Source: Verrucomicrobiota bacterium (lineage in GTDB: Bacteria > Verrucomicrobiota > Verrucomicrobiia > Opitutales > Intestinicryptomonadaceae). Taken from it: a DNA stretch of 34,427 bases. Numbering within the stretch: position 1 is the first letter of the stretch; each line of letters starts with the position of its first letter. Below, piece after piece: positions 25,833 to 34,427 of the stretch. Both the position numbers and the translations under genes were made by a program. The notes under the pieces were generated by a model that ran no database searches, was not told the origin of the DNA, and was given only the letters and a program-made list of their open reading frames with translations. The stretch covers positions 21,905 through 56,331 of the forward strand of contig QALA01000028.1 of assembly GCA_003343565.1 (NCBI GenBank). The letters are read 5' to 3'.

Positions 25833-26642
25833 AAAATTCCCCCTGAATAATAAACGCGCGGCGCACAAACGAAGCGGCGAAAATTTTTGCGCCGCCATTT
25901 CGCGTTGCCAAACCTTCGCATATCGCCAGACGCATTCCACTAAGCCTTGTCGCCTTTGGCCCTTATTTGTTTTTCAATGTCGAAGGTCCGCCGGCAAATA
26001 AATGAAGCCGCATTCGACGGTTAAAATCTACGGAACGGCCCGCATGCCGCAAGCAAAATGCGAAAGAAAAGTCGGCTCCTCCCTTTTTCGCAATCGCGCC
26101 CACAAGTCCGCGCGCCCCTCAACGCCTCTCAACCGCACCATGTTAATATTGCGCTCAAACGCCGAATGACGGCATAAAAACGGTCAAAACGTTCCCCTCC
26201 ATCGCGCGAATTTCCGCGTATTGCAATCGTCTCCCGAATGCCTCCCGCAATAACTTTTCAAGAGGCACAAGGCATATGTGCGAAAGAACGCCCGCACCCC
26301 CCCATTCCCGCAAAAATTGCGCGCGTAAAAAAATGCCGGCGCATTCCGCCCATCCCTCCGTTTGCGACTTGCAAATCCGGCGGCATTTCCCAATCCGCAA
26401 ACAGTTTCCGCCATGCGCCTTTCCCGCGTTTGCCGTTTGCCGCGCACAGCGGACATTTGGCAAAAAAATTTTTTCGCAAAAAACGCGCCGAAAAGACTTC
26501 GGAAAGAACTGCCGAAAAGGAAGTCTAAAAAAAGCGAACGCCCCCCGCCTCAAATGGGGCGTATCGCAAAAAACGCCCAATCGAAAAATTTTCCTATGGA
26601 CAATCGCTTCGCCCGACAGGCCATTGTCGGCCGCCAAAGGCG
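25833..26642. other. Convergent intergenic region, no supported gene
   Basis: About 810 bp between two genes that converge. Two mutually exclusive hairpins follow the TIGR03790 stop: GCGGCGCA (25858-25865) with TGCGCCGC (25888-25895), or GCGGCG (25874-25879) with CGCCGC (25890-25895). Neither has a T run. A minus-strand frame at 26155-26637 is open for 160 codons but Phe/Arg/Cys-rich without a domain, so I do not call it. Confidence 0.55.
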
Positions 26643-29600
26643 TCAGATTTCATTTTCGGCCAGCCACCTGAATCCCACAACCTTGAAGCGGCGGCCGAGC
26701 GCCTTGTTTAGGTCGCTCAATTCGCTGCTTACCAAGCCGTCCATCGGGACCTCCGACGAATACGGATTGCTGTTGTTATTGTTGTTGCCGATTTCAAATT
26801 CGCGGTCGTAGATGCGCCAAGCCTCCTGATTTTCAACGGTCTGGTCGATGTAGTCGGGCACGCGCTGGATTGTCATCTCGCACCACGCCTTGGCCTCGAC
26901 TATTCCGGATATGGGATTGCGGACTTCGCCGTAGGCGCGAATCTTAAACGTGTCGGAACGCACCGTCAGGAAGGAGCCGAGCCTCGCAAGCAAGTCCTGC
27001 TGCATGAGGTACGTCGGCGCTCCGGCCGCCTGCGGGCCAACCGCACCGCGCCAATTTTCCCAGACGTTCTTGGGATCGCGCAATCCCCTGTATCGGGCGT
27101 CGTTCTTAAACGATTCCGCCATGTTGCGGCTGTCGTCGCCGATCTCTATGAGCAAATCCGGATCCCTATGGAAGGCGGAGTTGATTTCCGTCGCGTCAAT
27201 GGCCGCCTGAAGCACGCCCTTTTGCATGTGGGTGATCTTATATGTCACCTCGTCGTTCTTTATCTCGGTATCGAGATAGCGGCGGTCGTCATGCTTTTCC
27301 ATTTTGGGAACGAGACTCAAACGCTGCTCGTTTGAGAACGTGTCCGTAAACCTGTCCTCCGCGGAATAGTTGGCGGCCACGCGGTTGACAAAGTGCGCCA
27401 TTGAATAAAACGGCCCCCTGTCTTTGACATGCTCCACTATTGCGGCCGCAAGCTGTTCAATCTCGTCCGGACTCAGCGCGCGATAGCCCTGGAAAAGCGT
27501 CTCCTCCTCGTCGACCGAAGTCTCCGACGTAAACGCCCTGCCCTCAAACGGAGCCGCCCAGCGGTGGAACGGCGCGTCCGTACGCGAAGACGTCCCCTGC
27601 GAGCCGTTGTAGCTTTGAACGGTCGTCCCGCAGTAGGTCGACAGCACCGCCTTCCATGCGTCGATGTCCGTGGAATTAACGTTGAACGGGCCGTTTATCC
27701 AAAGTTTGGAGGAGTTTTCGACGTATTCGTTCAGCGTGTTTGAAGCGAAGTTTTCCGGAGTGAAGCAGACGTCCTCGCGCCGGCTGTTGTCGGGAATGTA
27801 GTAAACCAGACGGGGATTCTGCGGATTGACATACGTCTGGCTCATATTGTCGCGCTCGTCGGTGCGGTACGGGAGGGTCGAGAAGAAGTAGTCGTCCCAC
27901 AGAATGTCGTTTAAGTGCCAAGACATGTCGTAGATGGCGAACCTGTCCTCCGGCCAGTCGGCAGAGCCCCCGCGCGACGCAGTGGGCTCGCGCGAATAGT
28001 CCAATGTGCCCGCAGGCTGCGAGACGCCGGAATTGTTGATGTCGTTCTTCTGCTGGGTCACGCCGTCAATCCATTGGACATAGAACGAGCGTTCGGGAAC
28101 TATTCTGTACGGGCACAGGGAATTGCCTATTGCAAAGTCCACTCCGAGCGCGTCGGGATTGCCGTTACCGTAGGCGTAATCGTCCCCCGAATAAAGCTCA
28201 AGAAAGCTGCGCCCCGACGCGAACGTCAAATGCACGCTGGATAGATTGGCAGGATTGGAGACTATCTCCTTCCGCCTCAATATGTGGTGGACCGGGGCGG
28301 TCGTCGTGCCCGTCGTCTGGCGCAGGCCTATTATCATATGCCGGTTGCCGTCCTTCAGATTCGACAAATTGTAGCCCGCGTTGTTTTCCGAAATCCCGTC
28401 GTCCTCAGTGCCGTACACCTGCGACATTCCCTGCAACTGTTTGTTCGTTCGGCCGAACTCGCCCAGCAAGGTCTTGCCGGTGTCGTTCTGCGGAATCGGC
28501 ATTCCCTGATCGTTTGAAATCGTAGAGCCGTCGTGGTCGAAGGAAGTCCCGAGCACGGAGCCGGAGACGAACAAGCGCCTGTTGAACAGAGGCTCGCTGC
28601 CGAGATCGTTGTCGGCGTAGGGAAGCGCGAACACAAATCCGTACGGGACGGAATCGCGGCTGCTCACAATGGCGTTGTGCAGGCTGGCGCCGTACGAGTA
28701 CGTCGTGGGCGAATTTACCACGTAAGCCGGAGAGAATGCCTGCGGAGCGAGGTCGCCAATCTGCTGGTTCATAAAAATCCCGTTGTAGACGGCCCAGCTG
28801 TTTGCGCTGTGGCGCGCGGAATTTACGCCGAGCCAGTTGAGGAAATAGCGGTACCGCGCGATGTCGGGAAGCGCGGTCAGGTTGCCGGAGTCGTCCACAT
28901 TGGCTACGCGCTCGTTTACGGCGTCGGTGGCGACGGCGAGAGTGGTGGTTCCGCTCGCGTCGGTGGTGGGAGCCGTCGTCACAAATTCGTCGGCAATTCC
29001 GACTCCCGACAGGCTCAGCGAATAACGCCCCGTGTTTTGCCCCTGAATGGAGTCCGACCCCCACAGCGTTTTGGCGTCGGAAATATTGTTCGCCAAAGTC
29101 CAGTCATAGGGATTCAGCCACGTCGTAGAATTGGCCGCATTGGCGACCACCCCGACGGAAAAGAAGTTTCGCAGCGAATTCGTGGTGTGAATGCCGGTCA
29201 CCTGGGAGGTGGTCCCAATGCTCATCGAGGGCTCCGGGAAGCTGTGCAGATACTCGCCGAGAAACGGGCGCATTCCGCGCATGTAAAAAATCTTCGGCGT
29301 CTGGCGCGCGTATTCGGCAAAGGTCTTTTCGTTCGTGTCGACAAGCCTCATTCCCTCCTTGTTCCAAAGCCAGATGTCCACGTCCAGATACTTGTATGCC
29401 GAGCCGTTCCGGTAAGAGTATGTGTAGAACGAATTGGTCATGTTGTCGCCTCCGGCCACCAGCCAACTGTTGTTGAGGCGGGTCCAGGCGTTCCTTATGT
29501 AAAACCCGTATCCGACCGGAGTGCCGTTCGGCCTGCTGGCAAGCGTGAAACAACCGCCGGAAATATAACTGCCGTAGTTTTGATACCTGTCCTCAATAAA

Positions 29601-32600
29601 GTTCCAGTTGTTGCCGGCGGCGTCGTCCATGTCGATTAAGTATTCGTCGATGGAAGTCGGAGGATAGTTGCCCTGCGAGTCGCGCAGATGGTTGCGGTTG
29701 GCGCTTACGACCGCCAAGTCGAAAAGCACGTGGGGCGTGCGCCGCTCGGAGGAGTCCCAAGAGCGGTTGTTGTACTTTAAATAGTGCTCGTTTTCAGGGT
29801 GCGGAACGTCTATGAAGAAGCAGTTGCCAAGCTGGCCGCCGTCGTCCAAACCGTACAGCATCGCCTCCTGCTTTTCGTAGGGCGACGTTCCTGTGCCGGT
29901 ACCCTCTATATCGCCGTTCGGCCCGTTGTAGAAATTGGCGGTCGTCCCCTTTCCGTTGCCCATGTAATTTATTATGTGCTTCATCGCAAACACCTTTGCC
30001 TTGCCGGGCTCTATGCCGTTGGTGTCCTTTACGAGAAAGCGAAGCGAACTCGGATCCGAAAGAGTCTCGTCACCCCTGTTCATGTTGGAGGCCCCGGACG
30101 GAATCGTGTTTTCGTAGGAATAAGCGTTCTTCACGTTAACCGTACGCTGCATTCTGAACAGGTCCATATTGTTTCTGTTGTCGAACTTTCCGCGGAATGT
30201 CGATGCGGGAATGTTGTTCAGATAGAGGGGAACCTTCGCAACGCGCGCCGACCAATAGTTGGGAATTTTCTGCTTTCTGTTGTAAACCTCCGTCAGGGAG
30301 GGATAGAGATTGTTCTCGTCCACGAACGCCCGCCACGCGTTCGACTGGACGTTCTTAATATTACTCAAATTCGGAGTATTCAAAATGGTCTGATACGTCG
30401 CAATGGAACCGTATCCGAGCGGATAAGCCCCTATCTGGTTAAAGAACGTCTTTGTGGACATCATCAGCTTGGAATAGGGCTTTATATTGGTTATGCTCGA
30501 TTCGTTCAGGTCGAACTGCATCAGGTTTGAACCCCTCACGTTCTCCTGCATGGGCTGATCCCACGAGCCCCAGTAGCGGAACGGCACGTACAGCCCCTTG
30601 AACACGTTGTCGGTAATGGGATTGTAGCTTTTTACCGTGGCCCAGTTGTTCCACTCGCCCGTGCCGACATCGGGGGACGGCCCGGTTGTCAGCGCGGCGA
30701 CGTCGAGCGACGGCATCATTTCAGTGCGCAAGTCGCGCAGGCATTGGAACTGGCTGCCGCTCCTGTATCCTATCGCAAAACGGTACCACCCCAGCGGATT
30801 CTGGTCGCGCGAAGCCGTGCCCATCGACGAGCGCGAACTCAGCATTATCATGTAGTACGAGTCTCCCGGAATTTTTACGTCGTACGGATTCCACAATACC
30901 AGAAGCGGAATTATGTGAAGGCGCACTCCGTACGCCTGTCCGCCGGCCCCGTTGTACGGGTGGCCCCCGTTGGGTGTCTGGCGGCTGGAGTATGAGACGC
31001 TGTACCTTACGAATGTCGGAACGTAAAATACCTGAAAACGCTTCACCACGGGCTTGAGCGCAACGCGGTCGTCCGTCTGCATGCGAACGTCCGCCCTGGA
31101 CGCCGACGGCTCGTTGTCGACGCGCAAATTGTAGTAGGAGCGCAACTGGTCCCACAGCGGCCCGCCGGTATCCTTCCACAGATAGATGTCGTCAAAAGAT
31201 TTTTTCACTTCGTCGAGCGCGGAGGCGGTCTCGTAGCTGTCGAGGTCCTCGTTGCCGTACATCTGCGGCCCGAACATGTGCCCCTTGCCCCGAAGCATTC
31301 TGTTTTGAGTGCGCGGCTCGCGCCTGTATCTCTGAAGAGTCGAATCCGTGGTGCTCCACAAAGGATACGCGGTGGTTTTGTATTCGTAGCCGGCAACGCC
31401 CATCGGCAATTCAAAATACATGCCCTCGGTTCCGTTGGTCGACTGGGCCTGTTCGGGAATTGTGTCGGGCTCGTTGCCGAAGTCGCGGCGCGTCAGACCG
31501 AGCGTCAAGTCCTTCTTCATTCCGCCGTGGCGGACATTGACCAAAAGCCCCTTGGAGCCGAAAGTGACGGAGTGAAAGAACGCCTTTGAAGCGCTGACGC
31601 TGTCGGGAATCTCCGCGCCCTTATAGACGTCCAGATCGCGCACGTCGTCAAGGCGGCGGATTCTGGACATGGAACTGCCGTCGTCGTCATTGTCGTCCAT
31701 TTCGAACGAGAACGCGCTCTGGCCGGCGCGGCCCTCCAAGTTCATGAGCGTCAAACCGTGAATGCCCGAATAGAACGGCAGGCTCTGAACCCTGAATTTG
31801 TCCGCAGTGTTGGCCGTCTGAATGTCCTCGTAAGAGGCGACGGCGTTGAGCGAGGCCTTCTGCCCCTCGTCCGCCACCCACCAGGCTATGCGGGTCTGCT
31901 GCTTGTAGCCGGGCGTCTCGCCCGACACCGGATCGGGATCCTTCTCAAGCTCCACAAGCGGGGCAAGGACGTCCTCCTCCCTGCGAATTTCGCCGGAATC
32001 GTTGGAATACGAACCCTTGCTGACAAGCCTGACATATTCGCCCTTCTGGAGAAATTCGTAAGGCTTATACCTCACGCCCTCGCTGTTGCCGGATTTTACC
32101 AGATCGTCCGGATCGTTGCCGAAGTTTCCGGAGACGAGCCACGTAATCGCCCCGTCAATCGTCTTTTGAATGTATTCGCTGCGATCCTGCTCGCGTTGGA
32201 TCTTATCGGGCGAATATCCCAGACGGCTGTCCCAAACGCCGACCCAGCGGCGGTTTTGGCCTATGGCCTCCTCTATATCCGCAACGTCAGTGCGCGTTAT
32301 TCCCATCGGGCGGTTCCACCAGTCGTACTTGTTCATTGCGACGGTCTCCAACTCTCCGATTCCGTCGGCGAGAGTCGAATCGAACATCGAGGCGTTGGCC
32401 GTTATTCGCCTGTCGGGCCCCAGGGCCGCCTGCACGCGGGACATCGCCTGATACGCCGCAAACTTCGCGGCCTGCTTGGCTTTCTGCTCCAAAAGCGCGT
32501 GCTGACTCAAACGCAACTGCATCTGGACAAGAGCGGCAAGCGTCATAACCAAAAGCATCATAAAACCCATCAGGGAAAGCGCCAGCACGAGCGCAAATCC

Positions 32601-32696
32601 CCCGCGCCGGCGCAGGGGAAGACGCGGGCGAACAGACTTTTTTGTCTCAAAAATAAAAATCGGGCTCATAAACGTTAATAAATTAAGAAACCGCAT
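26643..32696 (-). CDS. Giant prepilin-like protein, Verru_Chthon cassette protein A type
   Basis: A 2017-residue protein. After a basic leader (RLPLRRRGG) comes FALVLALSLMGFMMLLVMTLAAL, a hydrophobic helix of the type IV prepilin or PilX kind. Cleavage would fall at Gly33/Phe34, and position +5 is Leu instead of the usual Glu. The C-terminus carries segments typical of the Verru_Chthon A family (TIGR02600): IVEHVKDRGPFYSMAHFVNR, MQQDLLARLGSFLTVRSDTF, IRAYGEV and EAKAWCEMTIQRVPDYID. The ~1600 residues between are rich in Asn, Tyr, Ser, Gly and Trp, fitting a large exported beta-rich body. A GNNNNNSNPY run is near the end. Cassette partners B, C and D are not adjacent. An ATG at 32669 would shorten the leader by nine residues. 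Function is unknown; surface appendage or secreted filament tip is inference. Confidence 0.85.
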   Translation of the reverse strand: MRFLNLLTFMSPIFIFETKKSVRPRLPLRRRGGFALVLALSLMGFMMLLVMTLAALVQMQLRLSQHALLEQKAKQAAKFAAYQAMSRVQAALGPDRRITANASMFDSTLADGIGELETVAMNKYDWWNRPMGITRTDVADIEEAIGQNRRWVGVWDSRLGYSPDKIQREQDRSEYIQKTIDGAITWLVSGNFGNDPDDLVKSGNSEGVRYKPYEFLQKGEYVRLVSKGSYSNDSGEIRREEDVLAPLVELEKDPDPVSGETPGYKQQTRIAWWVADEGQKASLNAVASYEDIQTANTADKFRVQSLPFYSGIHGLTLMNLEGRAGQSAFSFEMDDNDDDGSSMSRIRRLDDVRDLDVYKGAEIPDSVSASKAFFHSVTFGSKGLLVNVRHGGMKKDLTLGLTRRDFGNEPDTIPEQAQSTNGTEGMYFELPMGVAGYEYKTTAYPLWSTTDSTLQRYRREPRTQNRMLRGKGHMFGPQMYGNEDLDSYETASALDEVKKSFDDIYLWKDTGGPLWDQLRSYYNLRVDNEPSASRADVRMQTDDRVALKPVVKRFQVFYVPTFVRYSVSYSSRQTPNGGHPYNGAGGQAYGVRLHIIPLLVLWNPYDVKIPGDSYYMIMLSSRSSMGTASRDQNPLGWYRFAIGYRSGSQFQCLRDLRTEMMPSLDVAALTTGPSPDVGTGEWNNWATVKSYNPITDNVFKGLYVPFRYWGSWDQPMQENVRGSNLMQFDLNESSITNIKPYSKLMMSTKTFFNQIGAYPLGYGSIATYQTILNTPNLSNIKNVQSNAWRAFVDENNLYPSLTEVYNRKQKIPNYWSARVAKVPLYLNNIPASTFRGKFDNRNNMDLFRMQRTVNVKNAYSYENTIPSGASNMNRGDETLSDPSSLRFLVKDTNGIEPGKAKVFAMKHIINYMGNGKGTTANFYNGPNGDIEGTGTGTSPYEKQEAMLYGLDDGGQLGNCFFIDVPHPENEHYLKYNNRSWDSSERRTPHVLFDLAVVSANRNHLRDSQGNYPPTSIDEYLIDMDDAAGNNWNFIEDRYQNYGSYISGGCFTLASRPNGTPVGYGFYIRNAWTRLNNSWLVAGGDNMTNSFYTYSYRNGSAYKYLDVDIWLWNKEGMRLVDTNEKTFAEYARQTPKIFYMRGMRPFLGEYLHSFPEPSMSIGTTSQVTGIHTTNSLRNFFSVGVVANAANSTTWLNPYDWTLANNISDAKTLWGSDSIQGQNTGRYSLSLSGVGIADEFVTTAPTTDASGTTTLAVATDAVNERVANVDDSGNLTALPDIARYRYFLNWLGVNSARHSANSWAVYNGIFMNQQIGDLAPQAFSPAYVVNSPTTYSYGASLHNAIVSSRDSVPYGFVFALPYADNDLGSEPLFNRRLFVSGSVLGTSFDHDGSTISNDQGMPIPQNDTGKTLLGEFGRTNKQLQGMSQVYGTEDDGISENNAGYNLSNLKDGNRHMIIGLRQTTGTTTAPVHHILRRKEIVSNPANLSSVHLTFASGRSFLELYSGDDYAYGNGNPDALGVDFAIGNSLCPYRIVPERSFYVQWIDGVTQQKNDINNSGVSQPAGTLDYSREPTASRGGSADWPEDRFAIYDMSWHLNDILWDDYFFSTLPYRTDERDNMSQTYVNPQNPRLVYYIPDNSRREDVCFTPENFASNTLNEYVENSSKLWINGPFNVNSTDIDAWKAVLSTYCGTTVQSYNGSQGTSSRTDAPFHRWAAPFEGRAFTSETSVDEEETLFQGYRALSPDEIEQLAAAIVEHVKDRGPFYSMAHFVNRVAANYSAEDRFTDTFSNEQRLSLVPKMEKHDDRRYLDTEIKNDEVTYKITHMQKGVLQAAIDATEINSAFHRDPDLLIEIGDDSRNMAESFKNDARYRGLRDPKNVWENWRGAVGPQAAGAPTYLMQQDLLARLGSFLTVRSDTFKIRAYGEVRNPISGIVEAKAWCEMTIQRVPDYIDQTVENQEAWRIYDREFEIGNNNNNSNPYSSEVPMDGLVSSELSDLNKALGRRFKVVGFRWLAENEI

Positions 32697-32856
32697 CGGA
32701 ATTTACAACAAAAAAACGATTAATCTACTATTGTCTAACCCCTTTCCCGTCGCGCATTAAAGGCGGCCCGGCGACGCCGAATTTTCCCGCATTTTTCCGC
32801 CTTTGCCCGCATCTGTCGCTCTGCCCGAAAAAATTTTGAAATCTTTACCCCCATAC

Positions 32857-32896
32857 GCTTAAAAATTTTCTCTTCAACCGGCCGAATTTTTTAAGC
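32857..32896. repeat. AT-rich inverted repeat upstream of the giant gene
   Basis: GCTTAAAAATT (32857-32867) faces AATTTTTTAAGC (32885-32896): 11 bp pair with one bulge, around a 17-nt centre. It lies about 160 bp upstream of the giant gene start. It could be an operator, part of a transcript end, or an upstream activating element. Confidence 0.45.
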
Positions 32897-33037
32897 TTAT
32901 CCGCAAAGACAAACGGACAAATTTAACCGCGCAAAAAAAGCAATATTCACAAAGCCTTTCGATGCAAAAAATCCGTTTGGAACGCAACTTGGAAATGCGG
33001 AAGCCGCATAATGCGCAAGGCTCGGATTCGCCCGGAT

Positions 33038-33084
33038 AAAAAACCATGCAACCTTCAAATTGTCAAACGGTTGCATATTTTTTT
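33038..33084. terminator. Bidirectional intrinsic terminator
   Basis: ATGCAACC (33046-33053) pairs perfectly with GGTTGCAT (33069-33076) over a 15-nt loop. On the plus strand seven T follow (33078-33084); on the minus strand six T follow after GG (33043-33038). It would end the minus-strand YibE/F transcript, whose stop lies about 130 bp away, before the giant gene. Confidence 0.7.
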
Positions 33085-33207
33085 AATTCAAAAAAACTTC
33101 GCCCGCGCCCACGGCGGCTCCCATTCTTTAATCACAACCCCAGGCGGTTTGCAAAAAGCGGCGGAAGTCTGTTGAAAAACCTTAAAATTTTCCGGACACA
33201 GGCCGTA

Positions 33208-34341
33208 TCAGGCCTCCCGCCTTCCCGCGCCCGCCAGAATGAACGCCCCGGCCGCCGCAGTAAACGGCGCGACCAAAACCAAACCGAAACTTCCCACAAC
33301 GGTCTTTACCATTTCCGCGCTGACATACGGGCTGCTTATGAAGTCCTCAATCCCCACGCCGTTGGCCGCATAGGCCATCATCAAAGTCAGATACCCGCCG
33401 GAATAGGCCAGAAGCAGCGTGGTCGTCATCGTTCCGACGACGCTCCTGCCTATGTTCAATCCCGCCCGCATGAGAGAGCGCGCGCCAATCTGCGGATTGT
33501 TCAAACGGACCTCCTCCATGCCCGCGGCCACGTCCATGCTCAAATCCATGACCGCGCCCGACGACGACAAAAACAGCGCGCCGACGAACAAGTCCGAAAG
33601 CGACAAATACTCGAATCCCGAATACAGCAGGCTCTGCGAGAACGGCATCACCGCGGCGTTGACCTTGAACCAATCCGAAAACGCCCACGCCATCGCGCAG
33701 CTTGCCAAAACCCCCAAAGCCGTGCCGGAAAAGGCCGCAAAGCCCTTTCGCGTAAATCCGGCGACCAGAAATATTATCGCGGCGCTCAACGCGCAAACAG
33801 CAACCAGGCAAACCGCTATCGCATTTGCGCCCAAAAGGCAGGCGGGCACTACGATCTTCCAAATCGCCACGCACGAAAATACGAACGACAACAGAGCCTT
33901 AAACCCGACAATTCCGCCAAACCAAATCAGGAGAAGCCCGAACAGTCCGAGCAGAAAAAACGTCTTTGAAGTGCGGTAGTGGTCCTGCGCGTTTATCGTG
34001 TCCGAGGCGGGATCGAAGCCGTCCGGAACGGACACGAGCGCAACGTCGCCGACGCTGAAAATTTTGTCCAAATCCATCTGCGCGCGGACGAAGTTGTGCG
34101 CCTCGAAAATCCGGCCCCCGTATTCGCCTCCGAGAATTTTTACCTTCAGCCTCTGCTCGCCCTTCTTCAAAAGCCCTATTTCCTCGACGGACGAATTGTC
34201 GACCTCCAGAACTTCCGCCCTAAATTTTTCGCCGCCGTCGGCGGCCGGAGGCATTCCCGGAAAGCGCAAAAACGCAATCGCCACACTCAGCGCCGAAAAT
34301 GCGACGCACATTAAAATGTCCCTTCCCGAAACGCCTCTCAT
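33208..34341 (-). CDS. YibE/F-like membrane protein
   Basis: A 377-residue inner-membrane protein of the YibE/F family, whose function is not established. One N-terminal helix (about 8-26) precedes a ~90-residue soluble domain (FRAEVLEVDNSSVEEIG to VPDGFDP) that probably faces the periplasm. About seven hydrophobic segments follow. Family blocks are ALFLSSSGAVMDLSMDVAAGMEEV, NPQIGARSLMRAGLNIGRSVVGTMTTTLLLAYSGGYLTLMM and EMVKTVVGSFGLVLVAPFTA. The ATG at 34341 has GGGAG 7 nt upstream. It is read alone towards the bidirectional hairpin at 33046-33076. The last 86 bases of the window (34342-34427) show nothing else. Confidence 0.9.
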   Translation of the reverse strand: MRGVSGRDILMCVAFSALSVAIAFLRFPGMPPAADGGEKFRAEVLEVDNSSVEEIGLLKKGEQRLKVKILGGEYGGRIFEAHNFVRAQMDLDKIFSVGDVALVSVPDGFDPASDTINAQDHYRTSKTFFLLGLFGLLLIWFGGIVGFKALLSFVFSCVAIWKIVVPACLLGANAIAVCLVAVCALSAAIIFLVAGFTRKGFAAFSGTALGVLASCAMAWAFSDWFKVNAAVMPFSQSLLYSGFEYLSLSDLFVGALFLSSSGAVMDLSMDVAAGMEEVRLNNPQIGARSLMRAGLNIGRSVVGTMTTTLLLAYSGGYLTLMMAYAANGVGIEDFISSPYVSAEMVKTVVGSFGLVLVAPFTAAAGAFILAGAGRREA

Positions 34342-34427
34342 ACCCTTACTCCCGCTTTTTCAAACTTCCGCATTCTCCAAACTCCCTCGGCAAACTGGGC
34401 GATTTTCAGACGCGCCCCCCGCGCCCC

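Larger units (their letters stand above)
32697..33207. other. AT-rich intergenic region upstream of the giant gene
   Basis: About 510 bp, clearly richer in A/T than the rest of the window, with runs of A and T. It holds the 5' side of the giant minus-strand gene and the 3' side of the YibE/F gene. No coding frame is supported. Confidence 0.6.

Noticed and set aside
26155..26637. 160-codon minus-strand frame in the convergent gap
   Set aside because: No domain and odd Phe/Arg/Cys composition; no convincing ribosome binding site or promoter.

Overview
This 34.4 kb, GC-rich window most likely comes from a member of the Verrucomicrobiota, possibly an Opitutales-like polysaccharide degrader. The strongest taxonomic hint is a very large prepilin-like protein of the 'Verru_Chthon cassette protein A' type (26643-32696). 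A TIGR03790 family protein, a GH141-like beta-helix lipoprotein and a DUF5703/GH95-like secreted hydrolase fit the same lineage. This assignment is inferred from gene content; there is no rRNA in the window. I see no mobile element, CRISPR array, tRNA or rRNA.

Layout. (1) 1-471: non-coding, with a ~104-bp direct repeat in two copies, each containing a conserved hairpin. (2) 472-6361, minus strand: larC, larE, larB and a NicO/UreH-like nickel permease form a tight operon for the nickel-pincer nucleotide (NPN) cofactor of lactate-racemase-type enzymes. It is followed downstream by ruvA and an Mrp-type P-loop ATPase. A divergent ThiF/MoeB-like E1 enzyme starts 68 bp from larC. No LarA (the apo-enzyme that uses NPN) is present here. 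(3) 7174-17050, plus strand: beta-helix lipoprotein, thyA-folA, a YugP-type membrane zinc protease, a secreted GH95-like hydrolase and a lipoprotein of unknown function. (4) 17677-20256: clpB, closed by a strong intrinsic terminator. (5) 20379-23784: a three-gene unit of ArnT-like glycosyltransferase, VC0807-family membrane protein and BtuF-like substrate-binding protein, without ABC permease or ATPase. (6) 24180-25832: TIGR03790 protein, preceded by an intergenic repeat cluster. (7) 26643-32696 minus: the 2017-residue prepilin-like giant. (8) 33208-34341 minus: a YibE/F-like membrane protein.

How the genes work together. The lar block is coherent: the permease would import Ni2+, LarB carboxylates nicotinic acid adenine dinucleotide (NaAD) and hydrolyses its phosphoanhydride, LarE adds sulfur, and LarC inserts nickel. 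LarC carries a ~140-residue insert with 21 histidines, which suggests nickel buffering inside the insertase itself. LarE has three cysteines in the pattern expected of Fe-S-cluster LarE proteins. thyA and folA form the usual dTMP/folate pair. The two secreted glycan-active proteins flank this housekeeping block but do not form one operon with it.

A regulatory pattern recurs. Four genes without a convincing Shine-Dalgarno sequence (larC, the beta-helix lipoprotein, the 15329 lipoprotein and the TIGR03790 gene) each have a -10-like hexamer exactly 7 nt before the ATG, with a -35-like hexamer 16-17 nt further upstream. This predicts leaderless mRNAs. Internal operon genes (larE, larB, the permease, ruvA, folA) instead show GGAG/AGGA-type ribosome binding sites.
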